A stretch of DNA of 64,000 bases, from NCBI RefSeq assembly GCF_004912165.1, contig NZ_STGV01000004.1, forward strand, positions 186,001 through 250,000, written 5' to 3'. Within the stretch, counting starts at the first letter, position 1. Each line of letters begins with the position of its first letter. This document shows, piece by piece, positions 18,891 to 26,506 of this stretch. The notes under the pieces were generated by a model. That model was not told the DNA's origin, made no database searches, and saw nothing but the letters and a program-made list of their open reading frames with translations. Made by a program: the position numbers and the translations under genes. The stretch comes from Peteryoungia ipomoeae (GTDB lineage Bacteria; Pseudomonadota; Alphaproteobacteria; Rhizobiales; Rhizobiaceae).

Positions 18891-20336
18891 GTGGCCGACG
18901 ATTTCAGAAAAATAGCATTTGGCTTTATCAGTGCGGAGCACGAGCGTGATAATGACCCTGGCCTAATCACTGAAGGTTACATAGACTTCAAGGCTGCAGC
19001 AGAAGAAGCAACTGACGGCAAGAAATTCCTGTTCCTAGGATACAAAGGCGCCGGAAAATCATCACTGGGAGAGCGTTTGCATCTCACCCTCGCCGACCGC
19101 CATGACCGTTTTGCTAAGCTGGTCTCATTGGCGGATTTCCCGTTTACACCCTTTTCAAAACTGATCCGTGGTGACGTTGAGCCTGAGGCGAAATACCCGA
19201 CAGCGTGGTCATGGATCCTACTAATTTACCTCCTAGAATCAATGGTAGGGGACGAGGGAGGCTCGCATTACAATATGCCCGCGTTGCTCGATGCTGCAAA
19301 AGCGTTTCGGCAAATGGGTTTGTCTCCTAGCTCAGATCCAGCTTCTATCGTCAGAACAACAAGCAAAAACAGCTTTAAGCTCGCCCTGCCTGGTGAGTTG
19401 GCATCCTTTGAGTGGGCGGGGTCGGATATTCGTCCGGCGTCGGAGATCCCTGACTTCGTTGAAAGCCTGAAAAATATCGTTAGAGGCTTTCGAAGCACAA
19501 GTAAGCACTATCTGATCATAGATGGTTTGGACGATATTTTGACGTCTCGAGAAATACAATACAAGTCCCTGGCTGCGCTGATATTTGAAGTATCTCGGCT
19601 TAATTCTGATTTTGCAAAACATGGCGTTCCATCAAAAATAATACTGCTCTGTAGGACCGATCTTTTCGAACGGATACCCGGCGCCAATAAGAATAAGATA
19701 CGTCATGATGCCTCAGTTGAATTCGACTGGTATCACGATCCTCAGAACCCGGAGAATTCGTTGCTGCTTCACGCTGCGCAGCTTAGAACATTGCGTAGCC
19801 TGGGTTCCGGGGCAAAGCTTTTCGGCACTTTGATACCGGATTACCTCAATGGAGAGCGTGCGGCTAAGCAGCTGCTAGACATGACGCGTCACACGCCTCG
19901 CGACTTCTTGCAGTTATTGACGCATATCCAGGTTTTTTGCCGTGGCAACATCGTTGATGTAGATGCGTTCAAAGCAGGATTGCGCGAATATTCAATAAAG
20001 TATTTCCTCCCAGAGATCGAAGACGAACTTAGCGGGTATGCTGATCCCGATGAGATCCAATTGATAATTGCTGCGTTTGGGAGGGTTAAGAAAAGAGATT
20101 TTTCATTCAGTGAGCTTATCGCAGTGTCGAAAACAATGAAAAAGGCACTGGCTGAGGAGCGAATTCACGAAATATGCGAGAGTTTATTTGAGTGTAGCGC
20201 TTTGGGGGCAATCCAGAATAAGCCGGGCGGGAATACGTTCTATTCTTTCAAATACAGAAATCGGCACTCTAGTTTTGATGAGAGGGAAAAGATCATGCTA
20301 CACAGAGGTCTGTGGAAAGCACTAAATCTCGTTTAA
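18891..20336 (+). CDS. P-loop ATPase, Sll1717/KAP-like, candidate defence gene
   Basis: The 481-residue protein has a Walker A GYKGAGKSS (residues 50-58) and a Walker B-like YLIIDGLDD with Asp near 211-215, followed by an Arg-rich segment after LLCRTDLFERIPG. The N-terminal GFISAEHERDNDPGLITEGY is typical of the Sll1717-type P-loop ATPases found in accessory DNA. No membrane segments are visible. The start is GTG 18891 behind a G-rich run; the frame opens with TTG at 18873. An HNH nuclease gene follows 15 bp later, so the pair is likely a defence operon with ATPase sensor and nuclease effector, but that is inference. Base composition is more A/T-rich than the chromosome. Confidence 0.7.
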   Translation: MADDFRKIAFGFISAEHERDNDPGLITEGYIDFKAAAEEATDGKKFLFLGYKGAGKSSLGERLHLTLADRHDRFAKLVSLADFPFTPFSKLIRGDVEPEAKYPTAWSWILLIYLLESMVGDEGGSHYNMPALLDAAKAFRQMGLSPSSDPASIVRTTSKNSFKLALPGELASFEWAGSDIRPASEIPDFVESLKNIVRGFRSTSKHYLIIDGLDDILTSREIQYKSLAALIFEVSRLNSDFAKHGVPSKIILLCRTDLFERIPGANKNKIRHDASVEFDWYHDPQNPENSLLLHAAQLRTLRSLGSGAKLFGTLIPDYLNGERAAKQLLDMTRHTPRDFLQLLTHIQVFCRGNIVDVDAFKAGLREYSIKYFLPEIEDELSGYADPDEIQLIIAAFGRVKKRDFSFSELIAVSKTMKKALAEERIHEICESLFECSALGAIQNKPGGNTFYSFKYRNRHSSFDEREKIMLHRGLWKALNLV

Positions 20337-20351
20337 TTAAAGAGGTGCTTC

Positions 20352-21068
20352 GTGGCAGTCACGCAGGGACATGGGAATCCACGCTGGACACGGGATGAAA
20401 CGCTTCTCGCGCTGGCTCTGTATTTCGACGTCGATGGGAAAGTGCCATCGCCGCGGGCGCCAGAGGTAAAAGCGCTTTCCGAAATACTTCGCTCTCTTCC
20501 GTATTACGCGGAGGTCGCTAAACAGCCGACATTTAGAAATCCTGATGGTGTGGGTTTCAAGCTCATGAACATTCGTCAGGTCGCGACCGGCAAGGGACTC
20601 GGAAACGTATCGAGCATGGATCGCCAGATCTGGGCGGAGTATGGAGCTCGAAAAGACGAAGTGCACCAGATCGCTAAGGCAATAAAGGCAGGAATCGCAA
20701 CTGTCGGCTCGGAGCAAATCCCGGAGATTGAGCAGGAGCTACCCGAAGGACGGGTTCTTACTGCCATTCATATTCGGCGAGAGCGGAATCCTAAGGTGCG
20801 CAAGATGCTGCTGGACGATCGCCGCGTCGCGGGTTTCCGTTGTGACATTTGCGATTTGGCTCGGCCCGACCTGGAAGAGCCTCTGCAGGAGGCCATCTTC
20901 GAGGCGCACCATCTCGTTCCGCTTGCCGACGCCGGTGAGCGCAAGACGAAGCTGGCCGACTTGGCTTTGCTCTGCGCCTGCTGCCATCGTCTCATTCACC
21001 GCGCCATGGTGGCGAAGGCCAGATGGATGGGTCTTGACGAGGCCCGAGCTCTAATCGTGCCGGGATAA
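20352..21068 (+). CDS. HNH endonuclease with conserved N-terminal domain
   Basis: The C-terminus is a zinc-stapled HNH nuclease: Cys164-x2-Cys167 (CDIC), the HNH histidines at 186-187 (EAHHLVPL), and CACCHRLIH with Cys208, Cys211 and the last His at 216. The N-terminal ~110 residues (WTRDETLLALALYF, TFRNPDGVGFKLMNIRQV) form a domain often fused to McrA-like HNH restriction enzymes, perhaps for DNA or base recognition. Start GTG 20352 has AAAGAGG six bases upstream. It follows the ATPase by 15 bp and precedes the integrase by 60 bp. Cleavage of modified or invading DNA is plausible but unproven. Confidence 0.8.
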   Translation: MAVTQGHGNPRWTRDETLLALALYFDVDGKVPSPRAPEVKALSEILRSLPYYAEVAKQPTFRNPDGVGFKLMNIRQVATGKGLGNVSSMDRQIWAEYGARKDEVHQIAKAIKAGIATVGSEQIPEIEQELPEGRVLTAIHIRRERNPKVRKMLLDDRRVAGFRCDICDLARPDLEEPLQEAIFEAHHLVPLADAGERKTKLADLALLCACCHRLIHRAMVAKARWMGLDEARALIVPG

Positions 21069-21127
21069 ACCTTGGCACCCCTCCAGGGGCGTCCTACGCG
21101 TGATCTTCAATATTGATTGGAGATCAC

Positions 21128-22120
21128 ATGGCGACGATCCGGAAGCTCAGAGGACGTTGGCAGGCGCAGGTGCGCCGGCGCGGCATGAAGCCCCGCTGCA
21201 AGTCCTTTGACACCAAGCAGGAAGCCGAGAAGTGGGCTCGCGACCTGGAAGCCCAGGTCGATCGCTTCGGCGCTGCCCCGGATACGAAGATCCTCGAAAG
21301 CACGACGCTTGGGCAGCTCTTGGAGCGCTACCAGCGCGAGATCTCGCCCACCAAGCGCGGGTCCGTTCAAGAGGTCCAGCGAATCGACGTGCTGCGTCGT
21401 CATGATCTTGCCTACCGAACGCTGATCGGGCTGAGCCAACAGGACATTGCATCGTTCCGCGACGAGCGGCTCCAGACGGTAGCTCCATCTACGACCGTCC
21501 GCGAGCTTGCGATCCTGAGCCACGTCCTAGAGGTCGCTATCCGCGATTGGGGTTTGCCGCTCGCAAAGAACGTGGTGAAGCTGGTTCGCCGTCCGATGAT
21601 CCGCAATGAGCGCAGCCGGAGACTGACGGGCGATGAGGAGCAACGGCTTCTCGATGGCTGCGACGGCGGACAGACGCCATACTTCAAAACGCTGCTGATA
21701 CTGGCTATCGAGACAGGGATGCGGCGAGGGGAGATCCTCGGCCTGAAATGGTCTGACATTTCGCACAATCGCCGGGTGATCACGCTTGCCCTGACCAAGA
21801 ACGGTTCCGGTCGCGAGGTGCCGCTCTCTCAGAGAGCGTTTGACGCGCTGATGGATTGGAAGGCGCGTGTGCCGGTAGGTCTATCTACGGTCTTCCCGAT
21901 GACGCCGGGAGCGCTGGAACAGGCTTGGCGTCGATTGCTCATCAGGGCAGGGATCAAATCGCTGCGTTTTCACGACCTGCGTCACGAGGGCGTCAGCCGT
22001 CTATTCGAGCGGGGTCTGAATATCATCGAGGTCAGCAGCATCTCCGGACACAAAGAGCTCCGGATGCTGAAGCGATACACCCATCTGAGCGCCGATGATC
22101 TCGTTGCGCGCCTAGGGTAG
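21128..22120 (+). CDS. Tyrosine-type integrase of the island
   Basis: A phage-type site-specific recombinase of 330 residues. The catalytic residues are visible: Arg199 (TGMRRGE), His282 and Arg285 (HDLRHE), His308 (GHKELRM) and nucleophile Tyr317 (RYTHL). The N-terminal RGRWQAQVRRRGMKPRCKSF and SAM-like region represent arm- and core-binding domains. It is the best candidate for the enzyme that inserted the island at tRNA-Ser. Unusually it is 2.4 kb from the attachment repeat, with the ATPase-HNH pair in between. Start ATG 21128 is preferred; an ATG five codons earlier also exists. Confidence 0.93.
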   Translation: MATIRKLRGRWQAQVRRRGMKPRCKSFDTKQEAEKWARDLEAQVDRFGAAPDTKILESTTLGQLLERYQREISPTKRGSVQEVQRIDVLRRHDLAYRTLIGLSQQDIASFRDERLQTVAPSTTVRELAILSHVLEVAIRDWGLPLAKNVVKLVRRPMIRNERSRRLTGDEEQRLLDGCDGGQTPYFKTLLILAIETGMRRGEILGLKWSDISHNRRVITLALTKNGSGREVPLSQRAFDALMDWKARVPVGLSTVFPMTPGALEQAWRRLLIRAGIKSLRFHDLRHEGVSRLFERGLNIIEVSSISGHKELRMLKRYTHLSADDLVARLG

Positions 22121-22152
22121 ATCTATCTGCGCTAGTGCCGTCGCCTTGCGCT

Positions 22153-22375
22153 ATGTTTACATAGACCTTGCCTCACGGCTAAATCTGTAAAGGTCGCGGG
22201 ACAAAAACGGTCAAAAGTGTATACCTTTGGTTGTGTTCGACCTTGCCTCCAACCTTCAAAACACTGCCGATTTGGGCCCGACCTTGTCATGATGTTTACA
22301 CCACCTTGCGGATTTTACCCATTTCAGGCGTTTTTGGTGCCGATGTAAAGGTAATGCAACGCGCTTGAGTTGCAT
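22153..22375. repeat. Short direct repeats and hairpin downstream of the integrase
   Basis: ATGTTTACA followed by ACCTTGC occurs at 22153-22171 and 22292-22309, with further GACCTTG copies at 22239-22245 and 22280-22286 (GACCTTGCCT is shared by 22164-22173 and 22239-22248). A perfect hairpin ATGCAAC/GTTGCAT follows at 22354-22375. The layout resembles integrase arm-type sites or iterons. Apart from this and the fragment at 22579-22800, the ~830 bases from 22121 to 22949 hold no gene I can support. Confidence 0.5.
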
Positions 22376-22578
22376 CGGGCGCTTTGCGCGTCACTCCCTG
22401 AAAGTCAAGCAGCTTTGACTGCCAATTTTACTGGACGCCGGACGGGTGAGCCAGTTGGTAGACGCTACCAATCCCTTGGGCGCCAGTGGCAAAAACATAT
22501 CCGCTGGTGCGTCAGGATGCTTGCAAAGATCAACCTATACCCGCGCGCCAGCGCACTGGCATTAGCGCGGCCTGCTGA

Positions 22579-22800
22579 GAGGACCTGAAGGCGGTCGAGC
22601 GCTATCAAAATCCTCAGCTCTTTGTGGACGATCCACGGCAGAGCATCCGCCTCTCGTTCACTCCCGCCCGGTGCCGCGCAACCTCCTTCGCCTTGGCTGC
22701 GGCGATCTTCGATCGAGACCCAGGTCGATTGGCGGATATCGAAGTCCTAGAAGAAATCAAGCTGCACGATGGGGATGCCTTCCATGGCCGCGATGACTAG
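22579..22800 (+). pseudogene. Open-frame remnant without a start codon
   Basis: A frame of 73 codons, from just after a TGA at 22576-22578 to TAG at 22798-22800, reads as normal protein with strong codon bias (ERYQNPQLFVDDPRQSIRLS and IEVLEEIKLHDGDAFHGRDD). It has no ATG, GTG or TTG near its start, only CTG at 22585, and no recognisable family. It looks like the 3' end of a gene broken by rearrangement inside the island, though a CTG-initiated small protein cannot be excluded. Confidence 0.35.
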
Positions 22801-22949
22801 GCGACCTATCCTCCCATGCCTGTCATGGGAACGCAGAAATACGGGTGCAGCCGTGGCTTAGCTCTGAGCTAACTGTATTGTTGACGAGGTTGAGCCCTGG
22901 CGCTGGCTTTCATGCTGAGATGAGCGATGTAGCTAAAGGCCATGAACTG

Positions 22950-23148
22950 CGCCGGTGAGCACCTATGTGGTTACCCTACCGGAAGATAATTCCATTCCCG
23001 TCCGTCTATCGTAAACATGTATATAAATTAATATAATATATACAGATAACATTACGGTGAAATCCCGTCCTTCCGGGAGAGCGCTTTTTCCTTCCGGCGT
23101 TCCAGAGAAGCTCGCGACTGAAAACTCTGCAAGCGTTTAGAGTTTTCA
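22950..23148. repeat. Imperfect ~200-bp repeat, copy A
   Basis: It shares ordered blocks with 24608-24806: CGCCGGTGAGCACCT, CCGGAAG, ATTCCCGTCC, TCTATCGTAAA-x-ATGTATATA, ATTACGGTGAAATC and a terminal hairpin. The middle is very A/T-rich. The hairpin (GAAAACTCT/AGAGTTTTC, 23120-23147) overlaps the stop codon of the minus-strand gene that follows and could terminate it. Confidence 0.7.
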
Positions 23149-23814
23149 ATGAATATGCAGATGCAGATGCAGGCGGTGTAGAAGGTTCTTGCAGCCGTTG
23201 TAAGACCACTTAGCGCCACGCGCTGGCTGTATACCTTGCTCATTAAGGTGACGCATCAATTTTGCCGGTGTAAGCGACTCACCTGGCTGAAGAGTGGCCT
23301 TCAGTTCTTCTATCACTGGCCGGAGCTGGGTGGCATGCTGGTCAGCCTTCGCCTTGTTGGAGAGCGCACCCTTGAGTGCGCTTTGAAGCTCTGGAGCTTG
23401 CCCCTTCCTGGTAGACATCGAGATTGCAGAGCTGATTTTGCGAGACGCGGCTTCTTGCATCAACATCAGACGTTCGGGTGCACTGAATTCGGTCCATTTC
23501 TTTCCGCTTGTGCAGTCGACCAGATCCAAATCTAGCTTATCCAGATCTTCCATGATCTTGGTGGTGTTTAGGGCTGTGGCCATGCGAAACAATTGGCCGA
23601 GGTCGGCTACCCATATGACCGCCGAAGCTGTTCTAGCTTCAGCAACTGCCCGCCTAAAATCTGCATTTCTCGTGAACACGGCTGAGCGATAGGTTGTCAC
23701 TGCAGGTCGTCTTACCGGCGTTTCTAGACCACGCGCCTTCGCGAACCGCAGCAGTAGTGCGGATTGCGCACGCAGCTCTTTAAGCTGGTTTAGCTCTTTC
23801 ATCGTCTTGGGCAT
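23146..23814 (-). CDS. Serine-recombinase-like protein lacking the catalytic N-terminus
   Basis: The sequence resembles part of a serine recombinase: FRRAVAEARTASAVIWVADLGQLFRM corresponds to the region ending in the conserved LDRLxR, and LTPAKLMRHLNEQGIQPARG with SYNGCKNLLHRL matches the DNA-binding end of large resolvases. The Y-x-R-x-S nucleophile motif is absent, so strand cleavage is not expected. The frame opens at 23868, but ATG 23814 (MPKTMKELNQL) is the more natural start. A tandem ATGCAG run near 23155 gives an odd LHLHLHIH tail. It is divergent from the next gene and flanked by the ~200-bp repeats. It may be a regulator or a decayed recombinase. Confidence 0.5.
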   Translation of the reverse strand: MPKTMKELNQLKELRAQSALLLRFAKARGLETPVRRPAVTTYRSAVFTRNADFRRAVAEARTASAVIWVADLGQLFRMATALNTTKIMEDLDKLDLDLVDCTSGKKWTEFSAPERLMLMQEAASRKISSAISMSTRKGQAPELQSALKGALSNKAKADQHATQLRPVIEELKATLQPGESLTPAKLMRHLNEQGIQPARGAKWSYNGCKNLLHRLHLHLHIH

Positions 23815-23854
23815 TTTTCGAACATAGGCGAACAGAAACGCAACGGCATTTGAA

Positions 23855-24460
23855 TTGATCGCGGACACTATCTTACCGCCTTTCGAGCAATATCTCTCCG
23901 GCCATACATTCTACTGCCTGCTGAAATCAAACGGTTTTCTCAAGGTTTCTGACCACGCTCCTGACCTGCGGCTGTTCGATCGGCTGGCCGCTATAATTGT
24001 TGGTGTTCAACAAATGGAGCAACATATTATGAACATGCACGTAATTCCTGTGCCCGAAGACCTCGTAGCAGATTGCAGGGCATTTTTCCCGAAGCTGCTT
24101 CGCTCGTATTTGGAGAGCGGTAACCTCAATTGGCGGGTGTTAGGAGATCATCGCGTCTCTCTCCAGCTGGTTTGCCGCCTGCTGTGGAACGATGATTGCC
24201 CGTTCCTGCCGACGTTCGATCATCTGATCCGGCACACGTGTGGTCACCAGCATGCGATCTGGCTTCAGAAGTCCGGAACTTATGGCGGTGCCGCACGCGT
24301 AGTTGCCGCGCACGTAGACAACTACTTGCGCAACCCCAATGGATATCCTCGCCCCCCGATTGGACTGTGGGTCAGCAATGCGCTGTCCGCAGAATTACCA
24401 AGCACTGACCAGCTTCTGCTTGAACACGAGCTTAGCGGTCTGCCGATCCGGTCCGAGTGA
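23855..24460 (+). CDS. Hypothetical protein between imperfect repeats
   Basis: A 201-residue soluble protein, with no motif I recognise. It contains Cys/His positions (HLIRHTCGHQHAIW) that might bind metal but do not form a standard finger. Initiation would be at TTG 23855; internal ATGs follow at GVQQMEQHIMNMHV, about 50 codons in. Its 5' end lies against the divergent recombinase-like gene, so both may share a promoter. Downstream it runs towards repeat copy B, whose hairpin could end its transcript. Coding potential is supported by length and composition only. Confidence 0.45.
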   Translation: MIADTILPPFEQYLSGHTFYCLLKSNGFLKVSDHAPDLRLFDRLAAIIVGVQQMEQHIMNMHVIPVPEDLVADCRAFFPKLLRSYLESGNLNWRVLGDHRVSLQLVCRLLWNDDCPFLPTFDHLIRHTCGHQHAIWLQKSGTYGGAARVVAAHVDNYLRNPNGYPRPPIGLWVSNALSAELPSTDQLLLEHELSGLPIRSE

Positions 24461-24607
24461 CACTTCGATAGCTCCTGTCTGCGGGGCCTGGCAGTTTCGC
24501 AGACAGTGCCCGTGATAGGTCAGAGCATGCTTCCTTTCGCTCAGGGGCGAGCAAGGGCAAGCGAGACGGTCGCCGGTGCGAGAATGTAGCGTTCCTGACA
24601 AGGATCA

Positions 24608-24806
24608 CGCCGGTGAGCACCTGTTCAAATTCACTCCCGGAAGCGAGCTTCATTCCCGTCCATCTATCGTAAATATGTATATATAATAATAGACAATATA
24701 TATAATATTACGGTGAAATCATTCTCGTCCAGGAGAGGAGCTGCAGTTCCGGGAGTCGTAGAAGGTTCCGCGAATGAAAACTCTGTAGACGTTTAGAGTT
24801 TTCATC
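24608..24806. repeat. Imperfect ~200-bp repeat, copy B
   Basis: It carries the same ordered blocks as 22950-23148, 1,658 bp apart and in the same orientation, including a hairpin GAAAACTCT/AGAGTTTTC at 24776-24803. Bases 24461-24847 contain this repeat and no other feature I can support. The pair could be recombination sites of a cassette or repeated regulatory/terminator sequence. Confidence 0.7.
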
Positions 24807-24847
24807 TAATTTGCGCGCCAAGCATTCGAAGCGAATGCGCCCAAGTC

Positions 24848-25102
24848 TCATCCCAGCCAGGGGCGCTCCGGGTCTTTCGGGTTGGATGCGAACTCGCCGT
24901 TACCCTGGCGTCGTTTCGACCGGCTGTCGGCAGATGACTTCTCTGCGGGCGAGAGTGCGGCGATCACGATCAATCCAACGAAGCTGAAGAGGAAGCCGAG
25001 CGCGAACCAGCCGAGCGGGTCTCGGTTCTTGTTTGCGGCTAAGATCGCGCAGGCACCACCGAACACAATACCCGATGCAAAAATGATCAATGAAATGTCC
25101 AT
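24848..25102 (-). CDS. Small two-segment membrane protein
   Basis: From ATG 25102 the protein has 84 residues and two hydrophobic segments, ISLIIFASGIVFGGACAILA and WFALGFLFSFVGLIVIAAL, separated by a short polar turn with NRDPLGW, then a charged cytoplasmic tail (SRSKRRQGNGE). This two-helix phospholipase_D-nuclease N-like or superinfection-immunity-like layout is common for small proteins in accessory DNA, but no family is certain. The frame is open to 25174. It is divergent from the resolvase gene at 25297. The function is unknown. Confidence 0.55.
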   Translation of the reverse strand: MDISLIIFASGIVFGGACAILAANKNRDPLGWFALGFLFSFVGLIVIAALSPAEKSSADSRSKRRQGNGEFASNPKDPERPWLG

Positions 25103-25139
25103 GAACTCCTCGCTGACATAGTGCCTGGATTTGCCCGCT

Positions 25140-25269
25140 AGAGCGAAAGGGAACCTTTGTCCGATAGAGGTCAACTGTAACTGCTGACCGGTCGCATCCT
25201 ATGGTTTCAAGGGCTTCCGGAGAAGCTCCATTTTATGACCGACAGAGCGAAATCGTTCCTTTATGTCAA
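25140..25269. promoter_or_regulatory. Direct repeats upstream of the resolvase (possible res/operator)
   Basis: AGAGCGAAA-x2-G-x2-CCTTT occurs at 25140-25158 and again at 25244-25262, 104 bp apart, in the gap ahead of the serine recombinase. The first copy contains a palindrome AAAGG-GAA-CCTTT. Resolvases often bind repeated sites next to their own gene, so these may be recombination or autoregulatory sites. Confidence 0.4.
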
Positions 25270-25296
25270 TCGCTTAGCTGCCATTGGAGCGTGAGG

Positions 25297-25905
25297 ATGC
25301 ACGAGATTAAGCTGGTCGGTTATGCCCGTGTTTCAACGGTCGAGCAGAACCTTGATATGCAGGTCGCCGCATTGAAGGCGGCTGGTTGCTCAGAGATCTT
25401 CACCGACCATGGGGTATCCGGCGCCGACTTCCAGCGTCCTGGTCTTCTCACCGCTCTCAAGAAGGTCAAGCGGGGTGACATGCTCGTCGTTTGGCGTCTC
25501 GACCGGCTTGGACGCTCTCTCGTCGACCTAATTCAGACCGTGAACGGGCTATCGAAGAGGGGCTGTGATTTTCGGTCGTTGACTGAGAGCATCGACACCT
25601 CTTCATCGGGCGGACGGCTGGTTTTTCACATGATGGCCGCGATGGCGGAATTCGAACGAGCCATCATCAGCGAGCGCACCAAGGCGGGGATGGAAGCTGC
25701 CAGAGCGCGAGGATCGCGAATTGGACGCCGTCGCTCGATGACACCAGAGCAGACCGAAGCCGCGCGATCGGCAATCGAGAACGACCTGGAGCCCGTCGCC
25801 GACGTCGCTGCGGCATACGGTGTGCACCCGAAAACGCTCGCACGGCTCCTGCGCGGTTCCGTCAAATCGATGCGTTCGCAGCCAGCCATTTCTCCAGGGC
25901 CGTGA
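25297..25905 (+). CDS. Serine recombinase (resolvase/invertase family)
   Basis: This 202-residue small serine recombinase has the catalytic Ser13 in GYARVSTVEQNLDMQ, the LVVWRLDRLGRSLVDL arginine block, the dimer helix EFERAIISERTKAGMEAARARG, and a C-terminal HTH (DVAAAYGVHPKTLARLLRG). It is intact and typical of Tn3-type resolvases and Hin/Pin invertases. Start ATG 25297 follows a GGAG site; the frame is open from 25201. No transposase lies next to it, so it may serve dimer resolution or inversion within the island. Its 3' end overlaps a convergent gene by 44 bp. Confidence 0.9.
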   Translation: MHEIKLVGYARVSTVEQNLDMQVAALKAAGCSEIFTDHGVSGADFQRPGLLTALKKVKRGDMLVVWRLDRLGRSLVDLIQTVNGLSKRGCDFRSLTESIDTSSSGGRLVFHMMAAMAEFERAIISERTKAGMEAARARGSRIGRRRSMTPEQTEAARSAIENDLEPVADVAAAYGVHPKTLARLLRGSVKSMRSQPAISPGP

Positions 25906-26350
25906 TCACATCGGGCTGCAGCCGCGTCAAGCGCCGCAGCGCTCGGCTCACCGACTGATCGTAGGGGTTGCATCCCATCTCAGCCATGACCTCGCCCATC
26001 TCCACCCCGCGCTTTGCCATGATTTCCTCGATCCGCGCCTTTGTGGCAGGAAGCAGTCTCCTATCCATCGCGATCGCGGAAGCAGCTACGCCTACTGCTG
26101 GGCTTGATGCGACTGCATAGCCTTGGGCCGTCAGCCAGCAAAGAAAGTCGGCCTGCTCAGTCTTGCTAGACTTGCCGAACGCATTCCTAAGCTCCTGGAT
26201 TCGGGTCCTTGGCTTCTTCAATCCTGCGGCGATTGCTGCTTCGGCAATCGTCTTGTGCTTCCCGGCCTGCAGGTCGGCGTAGGTCGCGGGGAACTCGTTC
26301 TTCAGACGTTCTTCGTAATATGCGTTGTCGCGCTTCTGCTTCTTCGGCAT
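25862..26350 (-). CDS. Hypothetical protein convergent with the resolvase
   Basis: The 162-residue protein starts basic (MPKKQKRDNAYYEERLKNEF) and contains two helical stretches that look like HTH motifs: TIAEAAIAAGLKKPRTRIQELR and a C-terminal SVSRALRRLTRLQPDVITAL. It is likely a small DNA-binding protein, perhaps a regulator of island genes. Proteins of this shape are frequent beside resolvases in rhizobial accessory regions, but I cannot name a family. Its last 44 bases overlap the resolvase gene tail to tail. Confidence 0.55.
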   Translation of the reverse strand: MPKKQKRDNAYYEERLKNEFPATYADLQAGKHKTIAEAAIAAGLKKPRTRIQELRNAFGKSSKTEQADFLCWLTAQGYAVASSPAVGVAASAIAMDRRLLPATKARIEEIMAKRGVEMGEVMAEMGCNPYDQSVSRALRRLTRLQPDVITALEKWLAANASI

Positions 26351-26506
26351 TTCAAATCGAGTCCGGTATCAAAAACCGCATCTGGTTAGCCGCAAAAACC
26401 AGAAAGCGCCAGAGCGAGTCAAAGGCGCGTGCCGTCTGGTTTCCGCTGTCGGACATCGACCAGAAGCTCGGAGCCAGCCAGTGAGCATCCCTGAGTCTAC
26501 CAGGCG

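Noticed and set aside
21070..21095. CCCCT/AGGGG hairpin after the HNH gene as a terminator
   Set aside because: The stem is only five bases and there is no T run, so I did not call it.
22440..22520. Stretch with GGTAG and ACC blocks resembling a tRNA
   Set aside because: No cloverleaf could be drawn; acceptor and anticodon stems do not pair.
23041..23175. Tandem ATGCAG copies near the end of the recombinase-like gene as a possible microsatellite or CRISPR repeat
   Set aside because: Only about three copies with no spacers. It just explains the LHLHLHIH tail. No CRISPR array is present anywhere in the window.
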